NCBI GenBank assembly: GCA_016235595.1
Contig: JACRJX010000030.1
Location: 33,260-97,259, forward strand
Source of the DNA: Verrucomicrobiota bacterium
Lineage (GTDB): Bacteria; Verrucomicrobiota; Verrucomicrobiia; CAIQCK01
Direction: 5' to 3'
Length of the DNA stretch: 64,000 bases
The translations under genes were made by a program, and so were the position numbers. The notes under the pieces were generated by a model. That model did no database searches and was not told where the DNA came from. It saw nothing but the letters and a program-made list of their open reading frames with translations. Each line of letters begins with the position of its first letter. Position 1 is the stretch's first letter. Of the stretch, positions 1 to 7,616 are shown one piece after another.

Positions 1-1
1 C

Positions 2-685
2 GACGGGGCGGTTCACGCGCGTTCTGTCCGCATCGGGCTTGGCCTGCGCCGGTTTCTCGACCGCGGCGGCTTCGGTGCGTTCAGTCTCAATTTTCTCGCC
101 TTCAAGGAATCCACCGGTCCCGTCAACACCGTCCCGTTCCTCGAATGCTGCAAAGCGATGGCGCGCGGGACCGGCTACGCCGGCGAAGGCGACGCGCTCA
201 CGGCCGCGCTCGTCGGAGCGCTGTTGCAGGGATTCGGAGCAGCCACCTTCACCGAGATGTTCTGTCCCGACTGGGCCGGCCAATCGCTGTTCCTCTCGCA
301 CATGGGCGAAATCAACCCCGCCGTCGCCGCCGCGCAACCGCTGCTCTACGAAAAAGAATACCCGTTCACCCCCGCGCTGAATCCGGCGACGATCGCCTGT
401 GCCCCGCGACCGGGACGCGCAACGCTGGTGAACCTCTCACCCGGTCCGAACGACAGCTTCCGTCTCATCACCGCGCCGGTCGAAGTGCTCGCCGACGGCA
501 CACATCCCGACCTGAATCGCTGGGTGCGCGGCTGGATTCGTCCCGCGATGCCGCTGGCGCGGTTTCTCGAAGAGTTCTCGCATCTCGGCGGCACGCACCA
601 CAGCGTCCTGATGTTCGACGATCACGTCGAGGCGCTGGCGCACTTCAGCGAGTTGTTAAAGATCGAACACTGCAACATTTCCTGA
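2..685 (+). CDS. L-arabinose isomerase-like protein, C-terminal part (5' partial)
   Basis: The reading frame is open from the window edge, so the start lies outside. The visible part matches the C-terminal half of the AraA family: the GLRRFLDRGGFGAF stretch, then GYAGEGD, TEMF, SHMGEINP and GGTHHSV. These carry the two Glu and two His that bind the catalytic metal in AraA. AraA interconverts an aldose and a ketose in the cytoplasm. The C-terminus is somewhat shorter and more divergent than E. coli AraA, so the substrate may be another sugar of the arabinose/fucose isomerase group. The amidohydrolase starts 6 bp after the stop, so the two are probably one operon for sugar or sugar-acid use. 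Family assignment is firm; substrate is unknown. Confidence 0.82.
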   Translation, partial: DGAVHARSVRIGLGLRRFLDRGGFGAFSLNFLAFKESTGPVNTVPFLECCKAMARGTGYAGEGDALTAALVGALLQGFGAATFTEMFCPDWAGQSLFLSHMGEINPAVAAAQPLLYEKEYPFTPALNPATIACAPRPGRATLVNLSPGPNDSFRLITAPVEVLADGTHPDLNRWVRGWIRPAMPLARFLEEFSHLGGTHHSVLMFDDHVEALAHFSELLKIEHCNIS

Positions 686-691
686 CCCACC

Positions 692-1729
692 ATGAATGCC
701 TGGCGCACTCCCGAAGAACGCGACTACAACCAGCGGATTTTTCGCGAGGAACTGAACGACTTCGTTCCCGCAAAAATCTTCGACACCCACGTCCACATTA
801 CGCCCACGGATGGATTTCTGCCCGGCGCGCCGTTCTCCTGCGGTGGCGTGCCCATCACTTCCTACACTTACGAAGAACTGGCTGCCGATCTGGAACTCGC
901 CTTTCCCGGCCGGCAGGTTGAGGCGCTTTGTTTCGGTTATCCGGACCCGAAATTGAATCACGGGCGCAACAACGCCTGCGTCGGCGGCAGCGCGGACTTC
1001 AATCGCTTCTTTCCGCTGCGCCTGCTCGACCCGCACCGCGACAATGCCGCATTGGTCAACACCGATATTGACCGCCATGGCTTCCTCGGCTTCAAACCGT
1101 ATCCCGACTACGCGCGTCCCGACGACATCCCGAACGCCGAAATTCCCGAGATGCTGCCCGACTGGGCGATGGCCATTGCGCACGAGCGCCGCCTGCTCGT
1201 GATGCTCCACATCCCGCGCTCCAAACGGCTGGAAGACCCGCTCAACCGCCGCCAGTTGCGCGAACTCTGCGTCCGCTGGCCGGGCGCGAAAATCATTCTT
1301 GCCCACATCGGCCGCGCCTATTATCTGCGCGGCATCACGGGATTTCTCGACGACCTGCGTGAGCTTCCCAACCTCTACTTCGATCTCGCGATGGTTCAAC
1401 ACTGGGAGGTGATTGCCCACCTGTTTCGCCAGGTTCCCATCAGCAAAGTCCTTTACGGATCGGACATTCCCATCGCGCTCGCGCAGGGCAAGGCCGTCGA
1501 GATCAACCATCAATACACCTACATCACGCCGCGCCCGTGGTCGCTCTCGCTGTGCGACGAGAAGAAGAAGTTGCAGTTTACCTCATTCCTCAACGAGCAG
1601 TTGCGCGCTATTCAACAGGCCGCCACCGCTGCCAAACTCTCGCGTCCAGCCATCACTGCATTGTTCTACGACAATGCGCGGGCGTTGGTTGACGAAGTTG
1701 CGGCACGAATCAAGCCTGCGGGCCGCTAA
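692..1729 (+). CDS. Amidohydrolase family protein (amidohydrolase_2-like)
   Basis: A 345-residue protein with the TIM-barrel metallohydrolase pattern. FDTHVHIT near residue 30 is the first metal-binding HxH. A His lies in MLHIPRSK, another in ILAHIGRAY, and the catalytic Asp lies in LYGSDIPIA. This fits the PF04909 branch (uronate isomerase/ACMSD-like decarboxylases and lactonases), which acts on cyclic esters, amides or carboxylates. No signal peptide is visible, so it is cytoplasmic. It sits 6 bp behind the isomerase-like gene, which suggests a lactonase or hydrolase step in the same carbohydrate pathway; that role is inference. Transcription probably ends in the strong hairpin near 1940, which is shared with the convergent gene. 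Confidence 0.8.
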   Translation: MNAWRTPEERDYNQRIFREELNDFVPAKIFDTHVHITPTDGFLPGAPFSCGGVPITSYTYEELAADLELAFPGRQVEALCFGYPDPKLNHGRNNACVGGSADFNRFFPLRLLDPHRDNAALVNTDIDRHGFLGFKPYPDYARPDDIPNAEIPEMLPDWAMAIAHERRLLVMLHIPRSKRLEDPLNRRQLRELCVRWPGAKIILAHIGRAYYLRGITGFLDDLRELPNLYFDLAMVQHWEVIAHLFRQVPISKVLYGSDIPIALAQGKAVEINHQYTYITPRPWSLSLCDEKKKLQFTSFLNEQLRAIQQAATAAKLSRPAITALFYDNARALVDEVAARIKPAGR

Positions 1730-1911
1730 CGTGATGAAGCCGATGGTGACGAGTGATTTCTTTGTGATGAATTGAGATTGCGGCTGGATTGAGGCTGGAT
1801 GAGTGTTTCGACTATCGCTTTTGCCGCGTGCTACGGTGCAAACGACACGAGGCATCACTTACTGCGAACAGGATAGCTGATACCGACTGCAGGTGTTTCA
1901 CCGATTTTGAC

Positions 1912-1956
1912 GAAGGCAAAAAGAAAGCCGGAGGCGACACCTGCCGCCTCCGGCTT
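1912..1956 (-). terminator. Rho-independent terminator of the HMA selenoprotein gene
   Basis: A perfect 12-bp stem (1925-1936 with 1945-1956, arms AAGCCGGAGGCG and its complement) closes an 8-nt loop. On the minus strand it is followed by TTTCTTTTTG. It lies 20 bp past the stop of the minus-strand gene ending at 1976. The stem may also stop transcripts from the plus-strand amidohydrolase, but the T-run favours the minus direction. Confidence 0.85.
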
Positions 1957-1975
1957 AAACTGAACTGCCCGCGGG

Positions 1976-2317
1976 CTATTTCTTCTTCTCTTTGAAGGAA
2001 TCGACTTTGTAACGATCACCTTTACCGAGCAGGGCCTTATTGGCCGCTTTCTTGGTGAGCTCGCACTTGTCGTCCTTCATGGTGACGGTGGCCGTCAGTG
2101 TATCGCGATCGAATGTGACTTCGGCCACGCCGGGCAGGGATGAGATCGTCTCACGGACGACCGCTGGACAACTCCCTCAGGTGGCACCAGGCACACCGAT
2201 CAGATAGACGCGACCTTTTGCAGCATCGGCCGCAAGAGCGCTGGGCACCAACTCTGTGGCGACCAAGCATCCCGCGACCAACCCGACAACTGCCAATGAA
2301 CTCAGCAGTTTTGTCAT
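1976..2317 (-). CDS. Candidate selenoprotein: secreted heavy-metal-associated (HMA) domain protein with UxxC motif
   Basis: Read from the ATG at 2317 (SD AAAGGA) to the TAG at 1976-1978, this is a 113-residue protein if the single in-frame TGA at 2177-2179 is selenocysteine (U47). The N-terminus is a signal peptide; VAGC around residue 17 could be a lipobox, and ALA-AD near 28-31 a type I cleavage site. The rest is a classic HMA/MerP fold: GRVYLIGVPGAT-U-GSC-PAVVRETI, then LPGVAEVTFD and an acidic/basic C-terminus. The HMA motif is normally CxxC; here it is U47-G-S-C50. No other stop or frameshift interrupts the frame, and a hairpin of the SECIS type follows the TGA. The likely role is binding of a soft metal or thiol/selenol chemistry in the envelope. 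Without Sec insertion the product would be a 46-residue stub. Sec decoding is inferred; selA/selB/selC/selD are not in the window. Confidence 0.85.
2137..2176 (-). promoter_or_regulatory. Candidate bacterial SECIS element of the HMA selenoprotein
   Basis: Directly after the TGA on the minus strand, nucleotides +24 to +36 (2153-2141) form TGAGA-CGA-TCTCA, a 5-bp stem with a 3-nt loop whose second base is G at +30. GGGA (+1 to +4) can also pair with TCCC (+37 to +40) as a base stem. Known bacterial SECIS elements need a small apical hairpin, a G in the first two loop positions, and 16-37 nt from the UGA. All three hold. Confidence 0.7.
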
Positions 2318-2362
2318 GCGTTTCCTTTCAGTGGATGGTTGTTGTTTCTTTTGTCTTCAACC

Positions 2363-2382
2363 GGTTCCCAACCGCGGGAACC
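2363..2382. promoter_or_regulatory. Inverted repeat upstream of the HMA selenoprotein gene
   Basis: Arms GGTTCCC (2363-2369) and GGGAACC (2376-2382) are separated by 6 bp. The repeat lies 46 nt upstream of the minus-strand ATG at 2317, where an operator or a 5'-leader hairpin could act. No regulator is assigned. Confidence 0.35.
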
Positions 2383-2571
2383 CGAAGCAATCTTACCACA
2401 CCTTCCCGACTCGGCAACCGGGAAATATGTGTCTGTCCAGCCAATAGAATAGCCAGTCACGCGCGGTGCAGTTTTGAGGCCGCGCCTTGATGAAGAAATG
2501 CCAGCAACACGGAGAGAGGACAGAAAAACGGAAAAGAAATTGGCGCCATGTAAGATCACATGGGAAGAACC

Positions 2572-2592
2572 AGAAAACGCCGTGACGGCGTC
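2572..2592 (-). terminator. Weak rho-independent terminator after the TlpA-like selenoprotein gene
   Basis: On the minus strand ACGCCG-TCA-CGGCGT (2577-2591) is followed by TTTCT. It lies about 90 bp past the stop at 2683. The stem is only 6 bp, so termination strength is uncertain. Confidence 0.45.
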
Positions 2593-2682
2593 AAAGCACC
2601 ACACGCCATCTCTTATGAGACGCCGTTGCTCTCCCGCTCCTCGCGTTTGCGCGCCCAGCAACGTGGCTGGGCGGCGGCGCGA

Positions 2683-3222
2683 CTACTTGCCGCCGCTCTT
2701 TTGCAACTCGGCCAGAAGTTCGTCCACGGCCTTGTCCATGGACTCACCACGGACGTTCTTGAAACGGATGACGCCCTTGTGGTCGAGAACATAGATGGTG
2801 GGATAAGCGCGAACACCCCAAGCGGCGGCAATCGGGCCGCCTCCGCCATCGAACCAACTGCGCCAGGTCATGTCTTCTTTGCGACAACGCTTTCGCGTTT
2901 CGCTTTTATCCTGATCACTGTTGACGCCCAGCAATGCGAACGGCTTTCCTTCCAATCGTTTCACGAGCGACCGCTCGTGTGGGATCATAGCCCGGCAGGG
3001 TGGTCACCAAAATCCCCAGAAATCAAGGACGACAACCTTGCCGCGAAACTCGCTGAGCTTCATCGGCTTGCTATCGAGGTCTCTGCCTTGGATTTCCGGA
3101 GCCACCTGCCCGATCGCGAAGCCATCCCCGCCCGCCCGGCTCCTCTTACCCGTCTGCGCGTTAGCCGCGTCGAGCGCGCACACAACGAGCAACGATGCGA
3201 TGATAACTGCAATGCGTTTCAT
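2683..3222 (-). CDS. Candidate selenoprotein: secreted TlpA/AhpC-type thioredoxin with WUPPC active site
   Basis: Read from the ATG at 3222 (SD AAGGA, 5 nt away), this is a 179-residue protein if the one in-frame TGA at 3004-3006 is selenocysteine (U73). Residues 1-22 are a signal peptide ending ANA. The fold is TlpA-like: IGQVAPEIQGRDLDSKP, KLSEFRGKVVVLDFWGFW, then U73-P-P-C76 and RAMIPHER. Later come LLGVNSDQD, the cis-Pro segment VRAYPTIYVLD and a C-terminal helix. Cys-containing homologues read WATWCPPCRAMIPHER at this place, so the TGA replaces exactly the attacking cysteine. An 8-bp perfect inverted repeat with a GGUC loop follows 25 nt after the TGA. The expected role is envelope thiol-disulfide exchange or peroxide/metal-linked redox, perhaps with the HMA selenoprotein downstream on the same strand. 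If read conventionally the gene would be two useless fragments. Confidence 0.9.
2962..2979 (-). promoter_or_regulatory. Candidate bacterial SECIS element of the TlpA-like selenoprotein
   Basis: On the minus strand CACGAGC-GGTC-GCTCGTG forms a perfect 7-bp stem with a GGUC loop, at +25 to +42 after the TGA, with the loop at +32 to +35. The E. coli fdhF SECIS also presents GGUC at the apex, where SelB binds. Both the loop sequence and the distance fit the known rules. Confidence 0.88.
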
Positions 3223-3576
3223 GTGGTTCCTTATTGCGGTTCGTGCGCGTTATATATGCCACCTGCCGACCCCGATTACAAGTCTTCGCTGGCCCACGGC
3301 GGGCCGCACGACCGCGTGATCGCAATGCCCGAAGGTGGGCATTGGGTCGAAGCGCAACAGAACCGATGAAGTGAGCGCCAAAGGCTGGGTGCTGGCGCAT
3401 TGACCTGGTCGACGCTCTTTTTGGTTGTCGGTTCATCGCGGGATTCATAGACTGGCCGTGTTGATCAAAGCCATATTGCCAATGCCGCCGTCGAAAGTCG
3501 CAAGCGTGACTCGCCTTTCTCGTGAGGCGTGGAGGGTTCTGCACGCTGGACGGTGAGTTCAAGATCTCACGTTCTA
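3223..3576. other. Divergent promoter region, no gene seen
   Basis: These 354 bp separate the minus-strand TlpA-like selenoprotein from the plus-strand anti-sigma kinase. GCGCGTTATATAT at about 3246-3258 is AT-rich and lies close upstream of the selenoprotein start (TATATA reads on both strands), so it may be a -10 region. Nothing else recognisable was found. Confidence 0.5.
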
Positions 3577-4002
3577 ATGAGCACCGAACCGTCAAAAGTT
3601 TTCGAGAGACGTTTCCAGAACCGTCTGGCCGATCTGAACCATGCAACCGAAGAGGCCGTGCGGTTCATCGAGGAGAACGGCGTCAACGGCGCGGCGGTCC
3701 ACGTCGCCAACCTCGCCATCGAGGAGATGGCCACCAATATCCTCAAGTACGGCTACGACGACGCAAACGCGCACGAGATACTCTTGGGCGTGGAAATCCT
3801 GCCCGAAAGGCTTCTCCTGATTCTCGAGGACGATGGCCACGAATTCAATCCGCTCAAGGTCCCGGACTCGGTCGTCGATCTCCCAGCCGAGATGCGTGTG
3901 CCCGGTGGCCTCGGGATCCATCTGGTCCGCAGGTTCGCCGAAGAGATGCGCTACGAACGCCGCGACTGCCGCAATCGGCTGACGATTGCGATTCGACGCT
4001 GA
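3577..4002 (+). CDS. RsbW/SpoIIAB-type ATP-binding regulatory kinase (HATPase_c_2)
   Basis: A 141-residue GHKL ATPase without a histidine-phosphotransfer domain. The N-box is in LAIEEMATNILKYGYDD near residue 48-64, the G1 box in LILEDDGHEFNP, and the G2 lid in VPGGLGIHLVRRFAEEM. Such proteins are serine kinases that phosphorylate STAS antagonists and often sequester a sigma factor. No sigma factor gene is adjacent, so the final partner is unknown; some members control enzymes or chemosensory outputs instead. The start at 3577 is chosen because homology begins there, though its SD is weak. A STAS partner gene follows 204 bp downstream, and a PP2C phosphatase sits at the end of the Wsp-like operon 14 kb away, so all parts of a partner switch are present. 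Confidence 0.85.
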   Translation: MSTEPSKVFERRFQNRLADLNHATEEAVRFIEENGVNGAAVHVANLAIEEMATNILKYGYDDANAHEILLGVEILPERLLLILEDDGHEFNPLKVPDSVVDLPAEMRVPGGLGIHLVRRFAEEMRYERRDCRNRLTIAIRR

Positions 4003-4206
4003 TACGTATTGAGTTCAGAAGGTCAGCGCCGCCCGTGCGAAAACATCTGGCGTCCTTATAACAACGTGCTTGTGAACCAGCGGAATTCGTAATTGACCAA
4101 AATTTTCCTTGCTTGCATCCAAGTTATATGGAGAGTAGCTCACATTCGCCGCGGAAAATCTAATGTCGTCCGCGTTCTTTTTGTTGCGAGTTGATCGAGG
4201 TAAACC

Positions 4207-4539
4207 ATGGAAACACAAAAACTTCCCAACGCCACTGTCGTCAAGCTGATCGAACGGATTGATTCCCTCACGTCTCGTGATGTCGAGGCTGCCCTTCAGG
4301 AAGTCGTAGCCAGCGGAGCGCGCAATATCATTTGCGACTGCGCGGCCACGAAGTATATCTCCAGCGCCGGCCTGCGCGTGTTGTTGATTGTTACCAAGCC
4401 CCTGAAAAAGGCCGGAGGCCAATTGCTGATTGTGTGTGCCCGGACCGGATATGTCTATGAGGTCCTGGAGACTTCTGGATTCACCAATATCATTCCTGTG
4501 TTCGAGTCCGTCGAAGAAGCCGCGCGGAACGCATCCTAA
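4207..4539 (+). CDS. STAS-domain anti-anti-sigma factor (RsbV/SpoIIAA-like)
   Basis: A 110-residue single STAS domain: VVKLIERIDSLTSRDVEAAL, IICDCAATKYISSAGLRVLLIVTKPL and GFTNIIPVFESVEEA. In ISSAGL, Ser53 lines up with the phospho-acceptor serine of RsbV. It would be phosphorylated by the RsbW-like kinase just upstream and released by a PP2C phosphatase; the REC-PP2C protein at 18076-19302 is the only such enzyme in the window. The start has an SD (GAGG, 6 nt before ATG). An AT-rich GTTATAT element lies about 80 nt upstream. Only 20 bp separate it from the ThDP enzyme gene, so they may be co-transcribed. Confidence 0.92.
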   Translation: METQKLPNATVVKLIERIDSLTSRDVEAALQEVVASGARNIICDCAATKYISSAGLRVLLIVTKPLKKAGGQLLIVCARTGYVYEVLETSGFTNIIPVFESVEEAARNAS

Positions 4540-4559
4540 CCGCTGACCCTGCCCACCCT

Positions 4560-6281
4560 ATGAAAACCCAAGTCGCCGACGTCGTCATGAAGTTTCTAGA
4601 GGCCGAAGGTGTGGAGTACATCTTCGGAGTTCCAGGCACCACCATCGTGCCACTGTTGGGCGCAACGAACCGCAACAAGGCGGTCCGGCCCATTCTGGCC
4701 AAGCACGAGGAAGGTGCAGCCTTCATGGCGGACGGTTATGCGCGCGTCAAAGGCGGGTTTGGCGCTTGCTTCGCCACCTCGGGTCCCGGCGCGACCAACC
4801 TCATGACCGGTGTGGCCAATGCCTACATGGACAACGTGCCGATCCTCGTCATCACCGGCCAAGTCGAGACCTCCGTGTATGGCAAAGGCGCCTTTCAGGA
4901 TTCGTCCAAGGAAGGCGTGGATTCGGTGAAAATGTTCGAGCCGATCACCAAACACTCGAGCATGATCATTTCGAAGCACAAGGCGGTTGAGGATTTGCAG
5001 GCCGCGCTGCGCACCGCCATGACCGGCAAAAAGGGGCCGGTTCATCTCAGCTTCCCGAAGGACATTCAAACCGCCGAGATCGAATTTGACACCGTGGCCA
5101 CGACCGCCATCCGCGTGCCGGTGGAATATTTCGATCGGCGGCTGGTGATTGATGCCGCCGAACAACTCGTTCAGGCCAAGCACCCCGCCATGCTGGTGGG
5201 CTCCGGCGCTGTTTCCTCCGGGGCTTGCGAGGACATCAAGGAACTTGCGGAGATGCTGAACCTGCCTGTGGCCACCACGCCCAAGGCCAAAGGCGCATTT
5301 CCCGAGGACCATCCGCTCGCGTTGGGCGTGCTGGGTCTGTGCGGCTCGCCATTGGCGGAAAGCTACCTCAAGTCCGGCGAGACGGACGTGCTCCTCGTCG
5401 TGGGAGCAAGTTTGAACCAGATGACCACCATGTCGTGGGACCCGCGTCTCGCGCCATCGAAGTGCCTCATCCACGTCAACATCGATCCGGCGGAGATGGG
5501 CAAGAACTACCCCACGCAGATTCCGCTGGTGGGCGACGCCCGCACCATCATCAACGAAATTGGTTTCCGCGTGCTGCGCCATCTCACCACGAGTCAGACG
5601 AAATGGGAGGATCGGGTGAAAGCTGTGGCGGACCTTCGAGACAAGGTGGGCACGTGCCTCAATCCGGAGAAAATGGATTCCGACAGTGTGCCGCTTAAAC
5701 CTCAGCGCCTTGTTCGGGAACTGCAGGAGACGCTGCCCGACGATGCGATTCTCTTTGTGGACGTGGGCAACTCAATCAACTGGGTGACTCACTACATGAA
5801 GTTCCGACGGCCCGGCTCGGTCATCACGCCGTTTGGCATGCTCTCCATGGGCTATGGCATTTCGGCGTCGGTTGGCGGCAAACTGGCGGCTGGCCGCCGT
5901 CCCGTGGTGTGTCTGGCCGGCGACGGCTGCTTCCTCATGAACGGCATGGAAGTCGCCACGGCGGTCCACAACGACATCCCGGTCGTCTTCATCATCCTGA
6001 ACAACCAGAAGCTCGGTTTGGTGCATGATCTCCAGACCTTCAGTCTGGGTCAGAACACCGTTGCCACCCGGTTCCGCAAGATCAACGCCGCGAAAGTGGC
6101 GGAGGGCTTGGGCGCAGTGGGGTACACTGTGGAGAAGCCCGGCGAACTGAAGCGGCTCCTGCCACAAGCGATTGCTTCAGGCAAGACAACCGTTATTGAC
6201 TGCATCATCGATCCGAATGAAGTGCCGCCGCTCTCTCCTTTCGTAGAGGGCGCGAAGCGTTTCCTCCAGCATTTGGACTGA
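4560..6281 (+). CDS. Thiamine-diphosphate-dependent enzyme, acetolactate synthase large subunit-like
   Basis: A 573-residue protein with the three-domain layout of the pyruvate oxidase/acetolactate synthase family. The ThDP-activating Glu is in AKHEEGAAFMADGYAR (about residue 51). A central FAD/nucleotide-type domain covers roughly 190-340. The ThDP motif GDGCFLMN...ILNNQKLG sits near 465-490. These enzymes decarboxylate a 2-keto acid and pass the two-carbon unit to an acceptor. No small regulatory subunit gene is nearby, which argues against a dedicated branched-chain acetolactate synthase. The iron-type alcohol dehydrogenase downstream suggests that an aldehyde or acyloin is formed and reduced, or the reverse. 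The exact substrate cannot be read from sequence. Confidence 0.8.
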   Translation: MKTQVADVVMKFLEAEGVEYIFGVPGTTIVPLLGATNRNKAVRPILAKHEEGAAFMADGYARVKGGFGACFATSGPGATNLMTGVANAYMDNVPILVITGQVETSVYGKGAFQDSSKEGVDSVKMFEPITKHSSMIISKHKAVEDLQAALRTAMTGKKGPVHLSFPKDIQTAEIEFDTVATTAIRVPVEYFDRRLVIDAAEQLVQAKHPAMLVGSGAVSSGACEDIKELAEMLNLPVATTPKAKGAFPEDHPLALGVLGLCGSPLAESYLKSGETDVLLVVGASLNQMTTMSWDPRLAPSKCLIHVNIDPAEMGKNYPTQIPLVGDARTIINEIGFRVLRHLTTSQTKWEDRVKAVADLRDKVGTCLNPEKMDSDSVPLKPQRLVRELQETLPDDAILFVDVGNSINWVTHYMKFRRPGSVITPFGMLSMGYGISASVGGKLAAGRRPVVCLAGDGCFLMNGMEVATAVHNDIPVVFIILNNQKLGLVHDLQTFSLGQNTVATRFRKINAAKVAEGLGAVGYTVEKPGELKRLLPQAIASGKTTVIDCIIDPNEVPPLSPFVEGAKRFLQHLD

Positions 6282-6322
6282 ACGGCGTCGAACGACGCAG
6301 CCGGCAAGATACTGCGGTCGAT

Positions 6323-6345
6323 AGCACGAGACAATGCCTCGTGCT
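6323..6345. terminator. Hairpin after the ThDP enzyme gene
   Basis: AGCACGAG (6323-6330) and CTCGTGCT (6338-6345) form an 8-bp stem with a 7-nt loop, 42 bp past the stop codon. There is no T-run, so it may stabilise the mRNA end or act as a factor-dependent stop. Confidence 0.45.
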
Positions 6346-6458
6346 GTCACCATTGGGCGAATTCAGCTTGAGTTGCCCACGGGTGACACCTTATTTTTGC
6401 GCTTATCGCCAGTCGAACGTTAGAGAAGAAGTTCCTGAATGCAACAAGGAGGTTATCC

Positions 6459-7616
6459 ATGACAACGCAGACATTCCCGTTCTTCATTCCCCCGGTCAAT
6501 CTGATGGGCATCGGCTGCCACAAGGAAATCGGCAAGCGCGCCAAGATTCTCGGCATGACCAAACCCCTGGTGGTCACCGATAAGGGCGTTGTGCAAACCG
6601 GCATGGGCGAACAGATCTGCGCTTTGCTTCGTGCGGAAGGTCTCAAGCCAACCGTGTTCGCCGACACCGTTCCTAATCCAACGGACACCAACGTCGCGGC
6701 CGGTGTGAAGGTCTATAAGAAGAACGGCTGCGACTCCCTCATCACCCTTGGCGGCGGCAGTCCGCACGACTGCGGCAAGGGCATCGGGTTGCTGGTCAGC
6801 AACGGCGGAGCCATTCACGATTATGAGGGCTTGGACAAATCCACCAAACCCTTGCCGCCGTATATTGCCGTGAACACGACGTCCGGCACAGCCAGCGAGA
6901 TGACGCGCTTCTGCATCATCACCGACACGCGCCGGAAGGTGAAAATGGCCATTGTGGATTGGCGCGTGACGCCAACGCTTTCAGTAGATGATCCACTGCT
7001 GATGGTCGGCATGCCGCCAAAGTTAACCGCTGCCACCGGCATGGACGCGCTTACGCACGCCGTGGAAGCCTACGTTTCCACCATCGCCTCGCCGATTACT
7101 GACGCATGCGCGCTCAAGGCCATCGAGTTGATCGCCGGCAACCTGCGCGCGGCTGTGGCCAACGGCCAGGACCTCGCGGCCCGCGATGCCATGACCTACG
7201 CTGAGTTTCTGGCCGGCATGGCGTTCAACAACGCGAGCTTGGGCAACGTTCACGCCATGGCACACCAACTTGGCGGGTTCTACGATCTGCCGCACGGTGT
7301 TTGCAACGCCATCCTTCTGCCACACGTGGAGCGGTTCAACATGATTGCAAAGTTGGATCGTTTCGTCGTGATCGCCAAAACGATGGGCGAACCGGTGGAT
7401 GGCCTGTCTCAACGCGCTGCCGCCGAACGCGCGTTGGAGGCCATCAAGCAGCTTTCCGTGGACGTCGGCATCCCTGCCGGACTGCAGGAATTGGGCGTCA
7501 AGGAAAAGGACTTTCCGTTGATGGCCGAAAACGCCATGAAGGACGCCTGCAGCTTCACCAACCCGCGGCTGGCCACGCTTGGCGACATCGTTCAGATCTA
7601 CAAGAACGCTCTGTAA
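6459..7616 (+). CDS. Iron-type (group III) alcohol dehydrogenase
   Basis: A 385-residue protein with the NAD-binding GGGSPHDCGKG motif near 97-107 and TTSGTASEMTRF. The metal site is spread over AATGMDALTHAVEAYVS, NVHAMAHQLGGFYDLPHG and the final PHGVCNAILLPHV. It resembles the Bacillus methanolicus methanol dehydrogenase, propanediol oxidoreductase and butanol dehydrogenase group, which interconverts primary alcohols and aldehydes with NAD(P)H. A perfect SD (AAGGAGG) lies 7 nt before the ATG, suggesting high expression. A gap of 177 bp with a hairpin separates it from the ThDP enzyme, so it may have its own promoter. The substrate alcohol is not known. Confidence 0.9.
   Translation: MTTQTFPFFIPPVNLMGIGCHKEIGKRAKILGMTKPLVVTDKGVVQTGMGEQICALLRAEGLKPTVFADTVPNPTDTNVAAGVKVYKKNGCDSLITLGGGSPHDCGKGIGLLVSNGGAIHDYEGLDKSTKPLPPYIAVNTTSGTASEMTRFCIITDTRRKVKMAIVDWRVTPTLSVDDPLLMVGMPPKLTAATGMDALTHAVEAYVSTIASPITDACALKAIELIAGNLRAAVANGQDLAARDAMTYAEFLAGMAFNNASLGNVHAMAHQLGGFYDLPHGVCNAILLPHVERFNMIAKLDRFVVIAKTMGEPVDGLSQRAAAERALEAIKQLSVDVGIPAGLQELGVKEKDFPLMAENAMKDACSFTNPRLATLGDIVQIYKNAL

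Larger units (their letters stand above)
2318..2682. other. 365-bp spacer between the two selenoprotein genes
   Basis: No convincing ORF is present in this stretch. It holds the upstream region of the HMA gene, with a 7-bp inverted repeat GGTTCCC/GGGAACC at 2363-2382, about 46 nt before the ATG. It also holds the 3' end signals of the TlpA-like gene, including the small hairpin at 2577-2591. Confidence 0.6.

Noticed and set aside
1976..3222. Both TGA-interrupted genes as pseudogenes or sequencing errors
   Set aside because: Each has a single stop, always TGA, exactly at the first Cys of CxxC; reading frame, SD, signal peptide and downstream hairpin are all intact.
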